A stretch of 64,000 nucleotides of DNA from Roseiarcus sp049509635 (GTDB lineage Bacteria; Pseudomonadota; Alphaproteobacteria; Rhizobiales; Beijerinckiaceae): contig JBEKZS010000001.1 in the NCBI GenBank assembly GCA_049509635.1, forward strand, positions 1 to 64,000, given 5' to 3'. This document shows positions 50,303-58,289 of this stretch, one piece after another. The notes beneath the pieces were generated by a model. It was not told the DNA's origin and did not search any database. It saw only the letters and a program-made list of their open reading frames with translations. The translations under genes and the position numbers were made by a program. Each line of letters begins with the position of its first letter. Position 1 is the stretch's first letter.

Positions 50303-50821
50303 TCAGCGATCGCGGCGGACATAGTCGACGAAGGCGAACTCGGCCTCGTCCCGGTCGGTCCGCGCGCCGCGCTCACGCGCGACCTCGCGCCAGCGGGCCG
50401 GATCGATGGCGGGAAAGACGGCGTCGCCCGCCGGGGCGAGGTCCACTTCGGTGATGAACAGCCGGTCGGCGCGATCGATGGTCTGGGCGTAAATCTCGCC
50501 GCCGCCGGCCACGATGATTTCGTCGGCCCCCATCGCGCGGGCGATCTCCGCGGCGCGCGAAAGGGCCGCGTCGACGTCGCCGGCGACATGCGCTCCCGGC
50601 CCGGCGAAGCCGGAATCGCGCGTGACGACCACGGTCTCGCGGCCCGGCAGCGGCCGGCCGATCGATTGGTAGGTCTTGCGGCCCATGACCAGGGGCTTGC
50701 CCCAGGTCAGCGCGCGGAACCGCTTCATGTCGGTGGAAAGCTTCCAGATCAACTTGTCGTCGGCCCCGATCACGCCATTGCGCGCCACCGCGGCGACCAG
50801 GGCGATCCACGGCCCGTTCAC
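50303..50821 (-). CDS. folA: Dihydrofolate reductase
   Basis: DHFR reduces dihydrofolate made by ThyA back to tetrahydrofolate. The 172 residues have IALVAAVARNGVIGADDKLI, DMKRFRALTWGKPLVMGRKT, GRPLPGRETVVVTRD and IIVAGGGEIYAQTI. The conserved active-site aspartate (GADDKLIWKL) is present. GTG start 50821 overlaps the thyA stop (GTGA), coupling the two enzymes of the thymidylate cycle. It converges on pcaB. Confidence 0.96.
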   Translation of the reverse strand: MNGPWIALVAAVARNGVIGADDKLIWKLSTDMKRFRALTWGKPLVMGRKTYQSIGRPLPGRETVVVTRDSGFAGPGAHVAGDVDAALSRAAEIARAMGADEIIVAGGGEIYAQTIDRADRLFITEVDLAPAGDAVFPAIDPARWREVARERGARTDRDEAEFAFVDYVRRDR

Positions 50822-51609
50822 ACCGCCACCGGCGCCTTGATCGCCGGCCAGGGATCGTAGCCCACGAAGGCGACGTCGTCATAGGTCACGTCGAACAGCG
50901 ACGCCGCCGGCCTGAGCTGGAGCCGCGGCAGCGCGCGCGGCGTTCGCGCGAGTTGCTCGCGCGCCTGGTCGACGTGATTGAGATAGAGATGCGCGTCGCC
51001 GAACGTATGCACGAATTCGCCGACGCGCAGGCCGCTCGCCTGCGCGATCAGATGGGTCAGCAGCGCATAGCTGGCGATGTTGAACGGCACGCCGAGAAAC
51101 AGATCGGCCGAGCGCTGGTAGAGCTGGCACGACAGCCGCCCTTCGGCGACATAGAACTGAAACAGGCAATGGCACGGCGCCAGCTTCATCGCGTCGAGCT
51201 CGCCGACGTTCCAGGCGGACACGACGAGCCGGCGCGAATCGGGATTGCGGGCGATTTCGGCGAGCAGCCGGGCGATCTGGTCGTGGATGCGGCCGTCGGC
51301 GCCGCGCCAGGCGCGCCATTGCCGGCCGTAGACCGGGCCGAGATCGCCGTTCGCGTCGGCCCATTCGTCCCAGATGCGAACGCCGTTCGCGTGGAGGTAG
51401 CCGACATTGGTGTCGCCGCTCAGGAACCAGACGAGTTCGTGGACGATGGATTTCAGATGCAGGCGCTTGGTCGTGACGAGCGGGAAGCCTTGGTCGAGGT
51501 CGAAGCGCAACTGCCGCCCGAACAGCGACCGCACGCCGGTGCCCGTTCGATCGCCCTTGACGACGCCGGCGTGGAGCGCTTCATCCAGGAGATCGAGATA
51601 GGCGCGCAT
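50818..51609 (-). CDS. thyA: Thymidylate synthase
   Basis: ThyA makes dTMP from dUMP with methylenetetrahydrofolate. The 263-residue protein (MRAYLDLLDEALHAGVVKGD) has GVRSLFGRQLRFDLDQGFPL, the catalytic cysteine in LAPCHCLFQFYV, YQRSADLFLGVPFNIASYAL and DAHLYLNHVDQA. ATG 51609 gives the usual N-terminus; an ATG seven codons earlier extends it without similarity. It precedes folA, overlapping by four bases. Confidence 0.97.
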   Translation of the reverse strand: MRAYLDLLDEALHAGVVKGDRTGTGVRSLFGRQLRFDLDQGFPLVTTKRLHLKSIVHELVWFLSGDTNVGYLHANGVRIWDEWADANGDLGPVYGRQWRAWRGADGRIHDQIARLLAEIARNPDSRRLVVSAWNVGELDAMKLAPCHCLFQFYVAEGRLSCQLYQRSADLFLGVPFNIASYALLTHLIAQASGLRVGEFVHTFGDAHLYLNHVDQAREQLARTPRALPRLQLRPAASLFDVTYDDVAFVGYDPWPAIKAPVAV

Positions 51610-51815
51610 GGGGCAATCCGACGTCTCCATCTCGCAGCGACGGGGAGAAGGCGGCCCGGCCGCGCGACGAGTCGGGCCGGCGGCGCCCGTCTATCGGGGA
51701 ATTGTCCGCTTCGGGCAAGACCGCGCGGCCGCCCGCCGTCCCGAATCCATGGATTTCGCCGACCGCGCGCGGGCCCCAGCGGTGCGGAATGCGGCGGTCC
51801 GGCGTCGTAGTCCTA

Positions 51816-52076
51816 TCAGTGCAGGCTGACGGTCTGGAGCTGGTTTTCCCAGGCGTTGGCGATCGCCGCGTCGCGCGAATCGGTCAGCATGATCGGCGTG
51901 CCGTCGGCGCCGAGAAGCGCGTAGAGTTCCAGCCCCGGACGAATCGCGGGCGCCTGGGGAAACAGGCGCTGGGCGTCCTCGGACCGGATCGTCTTGACAT
52001 AAGCCAAGGCGCCGCCGCCCAGATGTGCGAATTCCTGGAGCGTCAGGGCGGGTCGATCGTTGGTCGGGCTGTTCAT
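51816..52076 (-). CDS. DUF1150 small protein
   Basis: An 86-residue protein (MNSPTNDRPALTLQEFAHLG) of DUF1150, found beside Hsp20 genes across alphaproteobacteria. The core has GGALAYVKTIRSEDAQRLFP and LYALLGADGTPIMLTDSRDA. Function unknown; context suggests a heat-stress accessory protein. AGGAG eight bases before ATG 52076 selects the start. It follows hsp20 by 54 bases on one transcript from the sigma-32 promoter. Confidence 0.92.
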   Translation of the reverse strand: MNSPTNDRPALTLQEFAHLGGGALAYVKTIRSEDAQRLFPQAPAIRPGLELYALLGADGTPIMLTDSRDAAIANAWENQLQTVSLH

Positions 52077-52130
52077 GTCTCTCACTCCTTGAAGGGCGGT
52101 CCACCTGGACCCGCCCACCGGCGCGAACAA

Positions 52131-52559
52131 TCAGTCTCGCGCCAATATGTTAATTCTTCTGACGACCCGGTCCGGCTCGGGCCGCGCCAGATCGATCGAG
52201 AGAAGTCCGTTCGCAAGTTCCGCGCCGAGCACTTCCATCCCGTCGGCGAGCAGGAAACTGCGCTGGAATTGCCGCGCGGCGATGCCGCGATGCACGAAAC
52301 AGCGCGTCTTGTCCTCCTGCTGGCGACCCCTGATGAGGAGCTGATTCTCCTCCTGGGTGACCTCGATCTGGTCCCGGCTGAAACCCGCCACCGCGAGGGT
52401 TATTCGAAGCGATTCCGGCGCGGTCTCCGAACGGGCGATTCTCTCGATATTATAGGGAGGATAGCCGTCGGACGCCGTCTTCGACACCTTGTCGAGCGCC
52501 CGCTCGATCTCGTCGAACCCGAGCAGGAACGGAGAACTCAATGCAGCCACGCGCGCCAT
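52131..52559 (-). CDS. Small heat-shock protein Hsp20/IbpA
   Basis: A 142-residue alpha-crystallin chaperone that holds unfolding proteins. The N-terminal arm (LSSPFLLGFDEIERALDKVS) precedes the alpha-crystallin domain (YNIERIARSETAPESLRITL, AVAGFSRDQIEVTQEENQLL, IRGRQQEDKTRCFVHRGIAA, RQFQRSFLLADGMEV). The C-terminal ARPEPDRVVRRINI contains the I-x-I-like anchor. It belongs to the class A rhizobial sHsp. A sigma-32 promoter and a structured 100-base leader lie upstream. Confidence 0.95.
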   Translation of the reverse strand: MARVAALSSPFLLGFDEIERALDKVSKTASDGYPPYNIERIARSETAPESLRITLAVAGFSRDQIEVTQEENQLLIRGRQQEDKTRCFVHRGIAARQFQRSFLLADGMEVLGAELANGLLSIDLARPEPDRVVRRINILARD

Positions 52560-52562
52560 GAT

Positions 52563-52611
52563 CGAAGCCCTTTCGGCGCTTCACGGCCGAAGCCTCCGCC
52601 CAGGAAGCGCC
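52563..52611 (-). promoter_or_regulatory. Folded leader of hsp20, possible RNA thermometer
   Basis: On the minus strand, an 8-bp perfect stem (52611-52604 with 52582-52575) is followed by a small stem CGAA/TTCG (52575-52572 with 52566-52563) whose loop contains AGGG, the likely ribosome-binding site of hsp20, nine bases before the ATG. Rhizobial hsp20 genes are known to carry ROSE thermometers; this arrangement fits the idea, but no ROSE consensus was confirmed. Confidence 0.45.
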
Positions 52612-52665
52612 TCGTCCGCCCGCTCAAGCAACCCGGCGCCCGACCGAGCGCCTCCGATGCTCACA

Positions 52666-52693
52666 ATATGGTCATGCCGCGGGAAGGTTCAAG
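52666..52693 (-). promoter_or_regulatory. Sigma-32 heat-shock promoter for hsp20
   Basis: On the minus strand, CTTGAAC (52693-52687) and GACCATAT (52673-52666) are separated by 13 bases. The -35 matches the RpoH consensus CTTGAAA closely and the -10 matches CCCCATNT in six of eight positions, with standard spacing. It lies about 105 bases upstream of the hsp20 start. Confidence 0.75.
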
Positions 52694-52842
52694 CCCGGCG
52701 ACCGGGCGGGCGGGCGCCGAGGCGCGAGGCTTGCTAATCCGTTCGAAGCCCATAAACCAATCGCTGCCGGGACGGTTCCGCCTCGCCGCCGCCATCGGTT
52801 CGGCGCGTCGCGCCCGGTGGACCGGACGGAGGGCGCGAATCC

Positions 52843-53934
52843 ATGGAATGGTCGAGCCAGCAGCAATCGGCGCTCGACCGGGTCGGCCGCTGGCTGCGCG
52901 CCGGCGAACCGCAGGTGTTCCGGCTGTTCGGCTTCGCCGGCGTCGGCAAGACGACGCTGGCCCGCCACGTCGCCGAGGGCGCCCAGGGGGAGGCGGCCTT
53001 CGCCGCCTTCACCGGAAAGGCGGCGCTCGTGATGCGCGCCAAGGGCTGCGCCGGCGCGACCACCATTCACGCGCTGATCTATCGCGCCACCGAGGCGGAC
53101 GACGGCGCGCCCAGGTTCACGCTGAACCGAGACGGGCCGGCCTCCCGCGCCGGGCTGATCGTGATCGACGAATGCTCGATGGTCGATGCGGAACTCGGCC
53201 GCGACCTGCTTTCCTTCGACAAGCCGATCCTGGTTCTCGGCGACCCCGCCCAACTGCCTCCGGTCAAGGGCGGCGGGTTCTTCACCGAGGTCGAACCCGA
53301 CATCATGCTGACCGAAATTCACCGGCAGGCGAAGGACGATCCGATCATCCGCCTGTCCGCGGCGGTGCGCGCCGGCGCCCGGCTGGCCTATGGGCGCTAC
53401 GGCGAATCGCAGGTCATCCGCCGCGACCAGATCGGACCGGACCAGGTGCTGGGGGCCGATCAGGTGCTGGTCGGCCTGAACAGGACGCGCCGACTCTACA
53501 ACCGGCGCATCCGCGATCTCCTCGGCATGAAGGAGACGCTTCCCCTGGCGGGCGATCGGCTCGTCTGCCTGCGCAACGACCGGGCCAAGGGATTGATCAA
53601 CGGCGGCCTCTGGCGCGTCGATTCCGTGCAGGGGATGCGCAAGGATTTCGTCCGCATGACGCTGACCCCCGAGGACGGGGCCGGCCGATCGCGCGTCAAG
53701 GTCGCCGTGCTGAGGCAGTTCTTCGAAGGCGGGGAGCAGGACCTCGCCTATCCGCAGCGGCGCGAATCCGACGAATTCGATTTCGGCTACGCGCTGACCG
53801 TCCACAAGGCGCAGGGGTCGCAATGGGACGACGTCATCCTGTTCGACGAGAGCAGCGCCTTCGGCGAACACCGCAACCGGTGGCTCTATACCGGCCTGAC
53901 CCGCGCGGCGCGCCGCCTCACGATCGTGCGATGA
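52843..53934 (+). CDS. Stand-alone RecD-like/AAA helicase
   Basis: A 363-residue superfamily 1B helicase-type ATPase. Walker A FRLFGFAGVGKTTLARHVA (about 26-44), Walker B LIVIDECSMVDAEL, motif III VLGDPAQLPPV, and C-terminal motifs DFGYALTVHKAQGSQWDDV and RWLYTGLTRAARRLTIV are all present. It lacks the RecB/RecC-binding N-domain of RecD and is shorter than RecD2; related solitary enzymes are seen in alphaproteobacteria and phages, with unknown DNA-repair role. Its promoter region is shared with divergent hsp20. No RecBC partner is near. Confidence 0.85.
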   Translation: MEWSSQQQSALDRVGRWLRAGEPQVFRLFGFAGVGKTTLARHVAEGAQGEAAFAAFTGKAALVMRAKGCAGATTIHALIYRATEADDGAPRFTLNRDGPASRAGLIVIDECSMVDAELGRDLLSFDKPILVLGDPAQLPPVKGGGFFTEVEPDIMLTEIHRQAKDDPIIRLSAAVRAGARLAYGRYGESQVIRRDQIGPDQVLGADQVLVGLNRTRRLYNRRIRDLLGMKETLPLAGDRLVCLRNDRAKGLINGGLWRVDSVQGMRKDFVRMTLTPEDGAGRSRVKVAVLRQFFEGGEQDLAYPQRRESDEFDFGYALTVHKAQGSQWDDVILFDESSAFGEHRNRWLYTGLTRAARRLTIVR

Positions 53935-54113
53935 CCCCGGAGCTCGCTGGCCGGCGCGACGGTGGCCAAAAGCCGAAACTCATGCCAATATCAGCCGAAG
54001 TGGTCTGGGAATTCAGTCGATTCGCGATCGGCGGCGGCTCGGCGCCGACATTTCCGCCGCATTGCGCGCCGACCGACCCTGGTTGTGTGGTTTCTGTTGA
54101 TTAGGAACATCTG

Positions 54114-54944
54114 ATGGCCACTCGTCCCTTCGAAGCCAAGTCCGCGGCGCAGTCGTCGGCCGCCAAGCAACCGATCGCCGAAATTCGTGCGGGAGCACAG
54201 AGAGCCATGAAGCCTGCAGTGATTCTGGTCGGCGCCGACAAGGGCGGCGTCGGCAAGACGACCGTCGCGCGCGCCCTCGCGGACTATCTGACGGGAAAGA
54301 ACATCCTGACGCGCGCCTTCGACACGGAGAGCCCGCGCGGCACGCTGAAGCGGTTTCACGGCGACATGACCGAAATCGTCGACATCGATTCGACGTCCGA
54401 CCAGATGAAGATCATCGATACGCTGAACACCACGCAGGTGAAGGTCTCGATCATCGACACCCGCGCCGGCGCTCTGGCGCGCACGCTGCGGGCGCTGCGC
54501 GACGTGGGCTTCTTCGATGCGGTGCGCGACGGGCAGTTCACCTTCATTCTGTTCCACGTTCTCGGGCCCTCGATCTCCTCGCTCGATGAAATCGCGGAGA
54601 CCGCGCCGTTCGTCGCCAACGCCGACTATTTTCTCATCAAGAACCACGTCAACGATTCGACCTTCTTCGAATGGGATCCCGAGACCTATCGACATTATTT
54701 TTCCCAGACGCGCAGCGCCGGCGACGTGACCATTCCCAAGCTGAGCGAGATGGCCTACGAGCAGGTCGAGATCGCCGGCACGCCGTTCTCGACCTTCGTC
54801 GCGGACAAGACCGAGGATGGCCGGCCGGCCGGCCATTCCTTCGTGCTGCGCGGCTACGTCCGCACCTGGCAGGGCAAGATCGCCGAGGAATTCGAGCGCA
54901 TCGGCCTGCTCGAACTCATTGCGGGGGCTGCGCACAAGAAGTAG
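54114..54944 (+). CDS. ParA/MinD-like P-loop ATPase (first of a pair)
   Basis: A 276-residue protein with deviant Walker A KGGVGKTTVARALADYL (about residues 42-58) and a Walker B-like VSIIDTRAGALARTL. The first 30 residues (MATRPFEAKSAAQSSAAKQP) are a low-complexity lead. ParA, MinD and related proteins use ATP-driven dimerisation to position DNA or cell-surface structures, but no ParB/MinE partner is here and the C-terminal half (FTFILFHVLGPSISSLDEIA) matches no subfamily I can name. AGGA seven bases before ATG 54114. It sits just upstream of a second related gene (next entry), zero to 18 bases away. Confidence 0.8.
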   Translation: MATRPFEAKSAAQSSAAKQPIAEIRAGAQRAMKPAVILVGADKGGVGKTTVARALADYLTGKNILTRAFDTESPRGTLKRFHGDMTEIVDIDSTSDQMKIIDTLNTTQVKVSIIDTRAGALARTLRALRDVGFFDAVRDGQFTFILFHVLGPSISSLDEIAETAPFVANADYFLIKNHVNDSTFFEWDPETYRHYFSQTRSAGDVTIPKLSEMAYEQVEIAGTPFSTFVADKTEDGRPAGHSFVLRGYVRTWQGKIAEEFERIGLLELIAGAAHKK

Positions 54945-55673
54945 ATGCGTGGCGGCCCGGCGATGGCGCAGAGGACCAGGGTCTATATCGTCTGTTCGCC
55001 CCACAAGAGAACCGGCGCCACCACGACCGCGCGACTGCTGACCGATTATTTCATCGTCAACGGCAAGGACTTCCTCGGCTTCGACACCGATCCGCGCGAT
55101 CCCGACTATGGCGCGCGGTTTCCCGAGGCGGTGACGGTCGTCGACGCGACCAGGGTCGAGGGCCAGGTCGCGCTGTTCGACCGGCTGCTCGTCGCCGACG
55201 AGACGCCGAAAATCGTCGATGTCTGGCATCGCTCCTATGCGACGTTCATGGCCACGATCGACGAGATCGGCTTCATGGACGAGGCGCGGCGGCGCATGAT
55301 CCAGCCGATCGTGCTGTTTCACGCGGATTCCGGCGCCGATTCGCTCGCCGCCGCGCTCGCGCTGGAGCGGCGATGGCAGGATCTGTGCATCGCGGTCGTG
55401 ACCAACAAGGGCGCGGCGCCGCTCGGGCAGGACGCGCTCGACATCCTCGCCCGGTTTCCGTCGTCGCGGCGGTTCGTCATCGGCGCGCTCGACGCGGCGA
55501 GCCTGGCGAAGTTCGAGTCGGACGAGTTTTCGGTGGCGCAATTCCTGCTGGCGCCGCCCGAGGATCTCTCGATCGTCGTGCGCACCGCGCTGCGCGCCTG
55601 GGCGGTCTCGATCTTCGCCCAGTTCCGCACGTTCGAGCTGCAGCTCGCGATGGAGGGCGCGCAGTTCCTGTAG
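54945..55673 (+). CDS. ParA-like partner with degenerate P-loop
   Basis: A 242-residue protein with the same overall plan as its neighbour: an opening strand VYIVCSPHKRTGATTTARLL in place of Walker A, then FLGFDTDPRDPDYGARFPEA. The usual lysine-serine pair of GKT/S is absent (GATTT), so ATP binding is doubtful. It continues with PKIVDVWHRSYATFMATIDE and PIVLFHADSGADSLAAALAL. It may be an inactive subunit that pairs with the first protein. ATG 54945 immediately follows the previous stop; ATG 54963 (MAQRTRVYIVC) is possible. No family name can be given. Confidence 0.7.
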   Translation: MRGGPAMAQRTRVYIVCSPHKRTGATTTARLLTDYFIVNGKDFLGFDTDPRDPDYGARFPEAVTVVDATRVEGQVALFDRLLVADETPKIVDVWHRSYATFMATIDEIGFMDEARRRMIQPIVLFHADSGADSLAAALALERRWQDLCIAVVTNKGAAPLGQDALDILARFPSSRRFVIGALDAASLAKFESDEFSVAQFLLAPPEDLSIVVRTALRAWAVSIFAQFRTFELQLAMEGAQFL

Positions 55674-55700
55674 GCGGAGCGGCGGATCGGCCAGCCCGCG

Positions 55701-56189
55701 TTACTTGCCGGCCCCCAGCCCGACATGGACGGCGTAGGCGACGACGCCGACCGCCGCGATCAGCACGACGGCCCAGATCAGGTAGAACGAGGCGGTGCGG
55801 CCCGGAGCCGTTCGCAGCGCCCGCATCCCGGACGCCGGCGCGTCGGGTCCCTGGCCGGCCAGGGTCGCCGCCGCGAGATGGCGGTAGGTCGCCAGCCGGC
55901 GCTCGGTGCTCTCGCCGATGATATAGGCCCGCGCCTCCGCCTCGTTCGGCGGCCGCCCGGTCGACTTGATGAAATCCTGCAGCCAGGCGCGCTTGTTCTG
56001 CTTGTAGATGGAATAGGCGACGAGGCCGGCCACTTCGCCTTCGACCCTGACGAGGCTGTCGAAGATCGTGTTGCGTTCGCCGTCCGCCGCGTCGGCCCCC
56101 GTCTCGCTCGCAATTTCGCCGCCCCTCGGCAAGCCCGTCCGTTCCCAGGACTCGGCGCCCCGCGCCTCGTTTTGTGCATCGACGGACAT
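55701..56189 (-). CDS. Predicted tail-anchored membrane protein, unknown
   Basis: A 162-residue protein with one C-terminal membrane helix (ASFYLIWAVVLIAAVGVVAY) and a soluble N-terminal domain containing VAGLVAYSIYKQNKRAWLQD and NEAEARAYIIGESTERRLAT. I associate the YSIYKQNKRAWL-FI motif with a conserved hypothetical in Hyphomicrobiales but have no function. I start at ATG 56189 with GGGG upstream; GTG 56198 is possible. It converges on the ParA-like pair 27 bases away. Confidence 0.7.
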   Translation of the reverse strand: MSVDAQNEARGAESWERTGLPRGGEIASETGADAADGERNTIFDSLVRVEGEVAGLVAYSIYKQNKRAWLQDFIKSTGRPPNEAEARAYIIGESTERRLATYRHLAAATLAGQGPDAPASGMRALRTAPGRTASFYLIWAVVLIAAVGVVAYAVHVGLGAGK

Positions 56190-56339
56190 TGTCGTCACCC
56201 CGAATCAGCCGGCCGGCGGACGCGACCTATACCACCGCGCGAATGGATGGAACAGGGTTCGGCGCGACAGCGACGGCGCCGCCCCGTCGATCCGCGGCGG
56301 CTCGGGCGCCGTCGGCTCGGCGCCGGGCGGGCCTCGGAC

Positions 56340-57161
56340 TCAGCCCGCCAATTGCCTCGCGCGCCGGTGCGCGGCGGCCAGCGCGCGGCGCATCAGCGCC
56401 GGCAGGCCGTCGGGCGCGCGCAGCACCGCGAGCGCGGCCGCCGTCGTGCCACCGGGCGACGTCACATTCTCGCGCAGGCGCGCCGCCGCCACCTCCGGCG
56501 CGCGATGCATGAGCTCGCCGGCGCCTTCGACGGTGGCGCGCGCGAGCCGCATCGCCACATCCTCGGCGAGCCCGAGCGCCGCGCCGGCTTCCGCCATCGC
56601 CTCGACGAGCGCGAACACATAGGCGGGACCCGAGCCCGACAGCGCCGTCACCGCGTCGATCAGATCCTCGTCGGGAAGCCATTCGAACCGGCCGACGGCC
56701 GACAGCAGCGTCTCGGTCGTCTCCCTCTGGGCCGGCGTGACGTCCGCGCTGGCGGCGGCCCCGGTCACGCCGCGGCCGACCGCCGCCGGGGTGTTGGGCA
56801 TCGCGCGCACGAAGGCGCGGGCGCCCGGCAGTCGCGCCCGAAGGTCGGAGATCGTCTTGCCCGCGACGATCGAGATCACCAGCGTGTCCGTCCCGCCGAG
56901 CTCGGCCAGTTCGGGCGCGGCGGCGTCGAGCATCTGCGGCTTGACCGCGAGGATCAGCGCTTCGGGCGGGCGGCGGCCGGCGGCGTCGGGATTGAGCGCC
57001 AACCCGCGCGCGCCGACGAGCGCGGCCAGCGACGGCGACGGCGCGGGCTCGATCACGACGACGCCGGCGGGCGGCAGGCCGCCCTCGAGCCATCCCTCGA
57101 GCAGGGCGCCGCCCATCTTGCCGGCGCCGACCAGGGCGAGCGAGCGCGGCCATTGGGTCAT
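56340..57161 (-). CDS. proC: Pyrroline-5-carboxylate reductase
   Basis: ProC reduces P5C to proline, the last step after ProB and ProA. The 273 residues show NADPH-binding LALVGAGKMGGALLEGWL, PEALILAVKPQML, FVRAMPNTPAAVGRGVTG, and ALSGSGPAYVFALVEAMAEA, then MHRAPEVAAARLRENVTSPG. GGAGG seven bases before ATG 57161 fixes the start. It is 23 bases downstream of ybjN on the same strand, the common alphaproteobacterial order. Confidence 0.96.
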   Translation of the reverse strand: MTQWPRSLALVGAGKMGGALLEGWLEGGLPPAGVVVIEPAPSPSLAALVGARGLALNPDAAGRRPPEALILAVKPQMLDAAAPELAELGGTDTLVISIVAGKTISDLRARLPGARAFVRAMPNTPAAVGRGVTGAAASADVTPAQRETTETLLSAVGRFEWLPDEDLIDAVTALSGSGPAYVFALVEAMAEAGAALGLAEDVAMRLARATVEGAGELMHRAPEVAAARLRENVTSPGGTTAAALAVLRAPDGLPALMRRALAAAHRRARQLAG

Positions 57162-57184
57162 TTCCGGGCCTCCGGCCGCGGCGT

Positions 57185-57688
57185 TCAGGCGTTGCCCTGG
57201 GTCTCGAACATGGCGAGCTCCAGCGCTTCGCGCGCGCCCTTGCCGGACCACAGGACGAACTGGAACGCCTGGTAGTAATTCTCGCACGCCTTCAGCGCCT
57301 CGTGGACGATCCGGCCGCATTGCGCGTCATTGGGCTGCGCGCCGCCGGCCAGGATCAGCGAATGGCGGAACATGACGATGTCCTCGTTGCTCCACAGATC
57401 GAAATGGCCGATCCACAATTGCTCGTTGATCATCTGGGCCAGCGCCGAAATCTCGCCGCGCCGGCGGGCGGGAATCTTCAGATCGAACGAACAGCCGACA
57501 TGAAGCGATTCGACGTCCGGCAGCCAGGTGAAGGCGACTTCGTATTGGGTCCAGAGGCCCGAGACGAGGATGGATATTTCGTCCTCGTCGGCGCGGTCGA
57601 ACGCCCAGTCGTTGAGCGCGGCCAGGCGCTCGACCACGTCGACCGGGTGCTCGACGCGGTCGGCGACACCAATATGGCTGGGGGTCAT
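57185..57688 (-). CDS. YbjN domain protein
   Basis: A 167-residue protein of the YbjN superfamily (putative type III chaperone-like fold), common beside proC and ubiK in alphaproteobacteria. Blocks: HPVDVVERLAALNDWAFDRA, ISILVSGLWTQYEVAFTWLP, LHVGCSFDLKIP and MINEQLWIGHFDLWSNEDIV. Function unknown. It is upstream of proC, cotranscribed probably. Confidence 0.93.
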   Translation of the reverse strand: MTPSHIGVADRVEHPVDVVERLAALNDWAFDRADEDEISILVSGLWTQYEVAFTWLPDVESLHVGCSFDLKIPARRRGEISALAQMINEQLWIGHFDLWSNEDIVMFRHSLILAGGAQPNDAQCGRIVHEALKACENYYQAFQFVLWSGKGAREALELAMFETQGNA

Positions 57689-57879
57689 GCGGGGCCTACG
57701 GAGTGCGATGGAGCCGGACGCGGGATCACGCTTGCTGCAACCGGGCGATCGGCGTGCGCCGAATCACCCGTCTCGACCATAACCGCCGAGGAGTCCCTCG
57801 AACAAGCGCCGCAACTTCGCCAATTCGCGGCCGCGCGTAAACCTCCGTTGCGCGTCATCCACAGAATCTACGAAACGAA

Positions 57880-58167
57880 TCAAGGCTGTGGCGTCGGCCC
57901 AGCGGATTGAGTCGAAGTTGAGTCCAATTTCGCCTCGAGCGCCGCCACGCGCTCGCGCAACCGGTCGTTTTCCGCCCGCGCGAGCGCCGCCATCTCGCGC
58001 ACCGCCTCGAATTCATCGCGCATCACGACATCCATCCCGGCGAGCAGCCGCTCGAACTGCGAGCGCAGCGCGGTGTCGACCTCGCGCCGCGCCCCCTCGG
58101 CCAGGCCCGCCGCGTCGGTCATCAGCCGGGAGAGGTCGTCGAAGAAACGGCTGCGGGTCTGCGGCAT
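57880..58167 (-). CDS. UbiK/YqiC-family accessory factor
   Basis: A 95-residue coiled-coil protein: RFFDDLSRLMTDAAGLAEGA, REVDTALRSQFERLLAGMDV, and EFEAVREMAALARAENDRLR with a leucine zipper-like tail. UbiK aids ubiquinone biosynthesis in E. coli; the alphaproteobacterial homologue was called accessory factor UbiK or BMFP. I start at ATG 58167 (MPQTRSRFFDD) rather than eleven codons earlier. It is 191 bases from ybjN. Confidence 0.9.
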   Translation of the reverse strand: MPQTRSRFFDDLSRLMTDAAGLAEGARREVDTALRSQFERLLAGMDVVMRDEFEAVREMAALARAENDRLRERVAALEAKLDSTSTQSAGPTPQP

Positions 58168-58209
58168 GGCTGGCTCCGTAGATGGGGGACGGGACTGCAC
58201 GGCTATCTG

Positions 58210-58246
58210 GAGCGGGCCGGCGGGCGATGCAAGCCCCGGCCCGCTC
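58210..58246. terminator. Strong inverted repeat downstream of the Kef-type antiporter gene
   Basis: Perfect 11-bp arms (58210-58220 and 58236-58246) around a 15-base loop lie between the antiporter stop and the ubiK start. GC-rich, no T run on either strand; it may end antiporter transcription in a Rho-assisted manner. Confidence 0.45.
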
Positions 58247-58289
58247 GGAATCCGGGCGGCCCGGGACGGCCGGCCCGCCGCGGCCTCCG

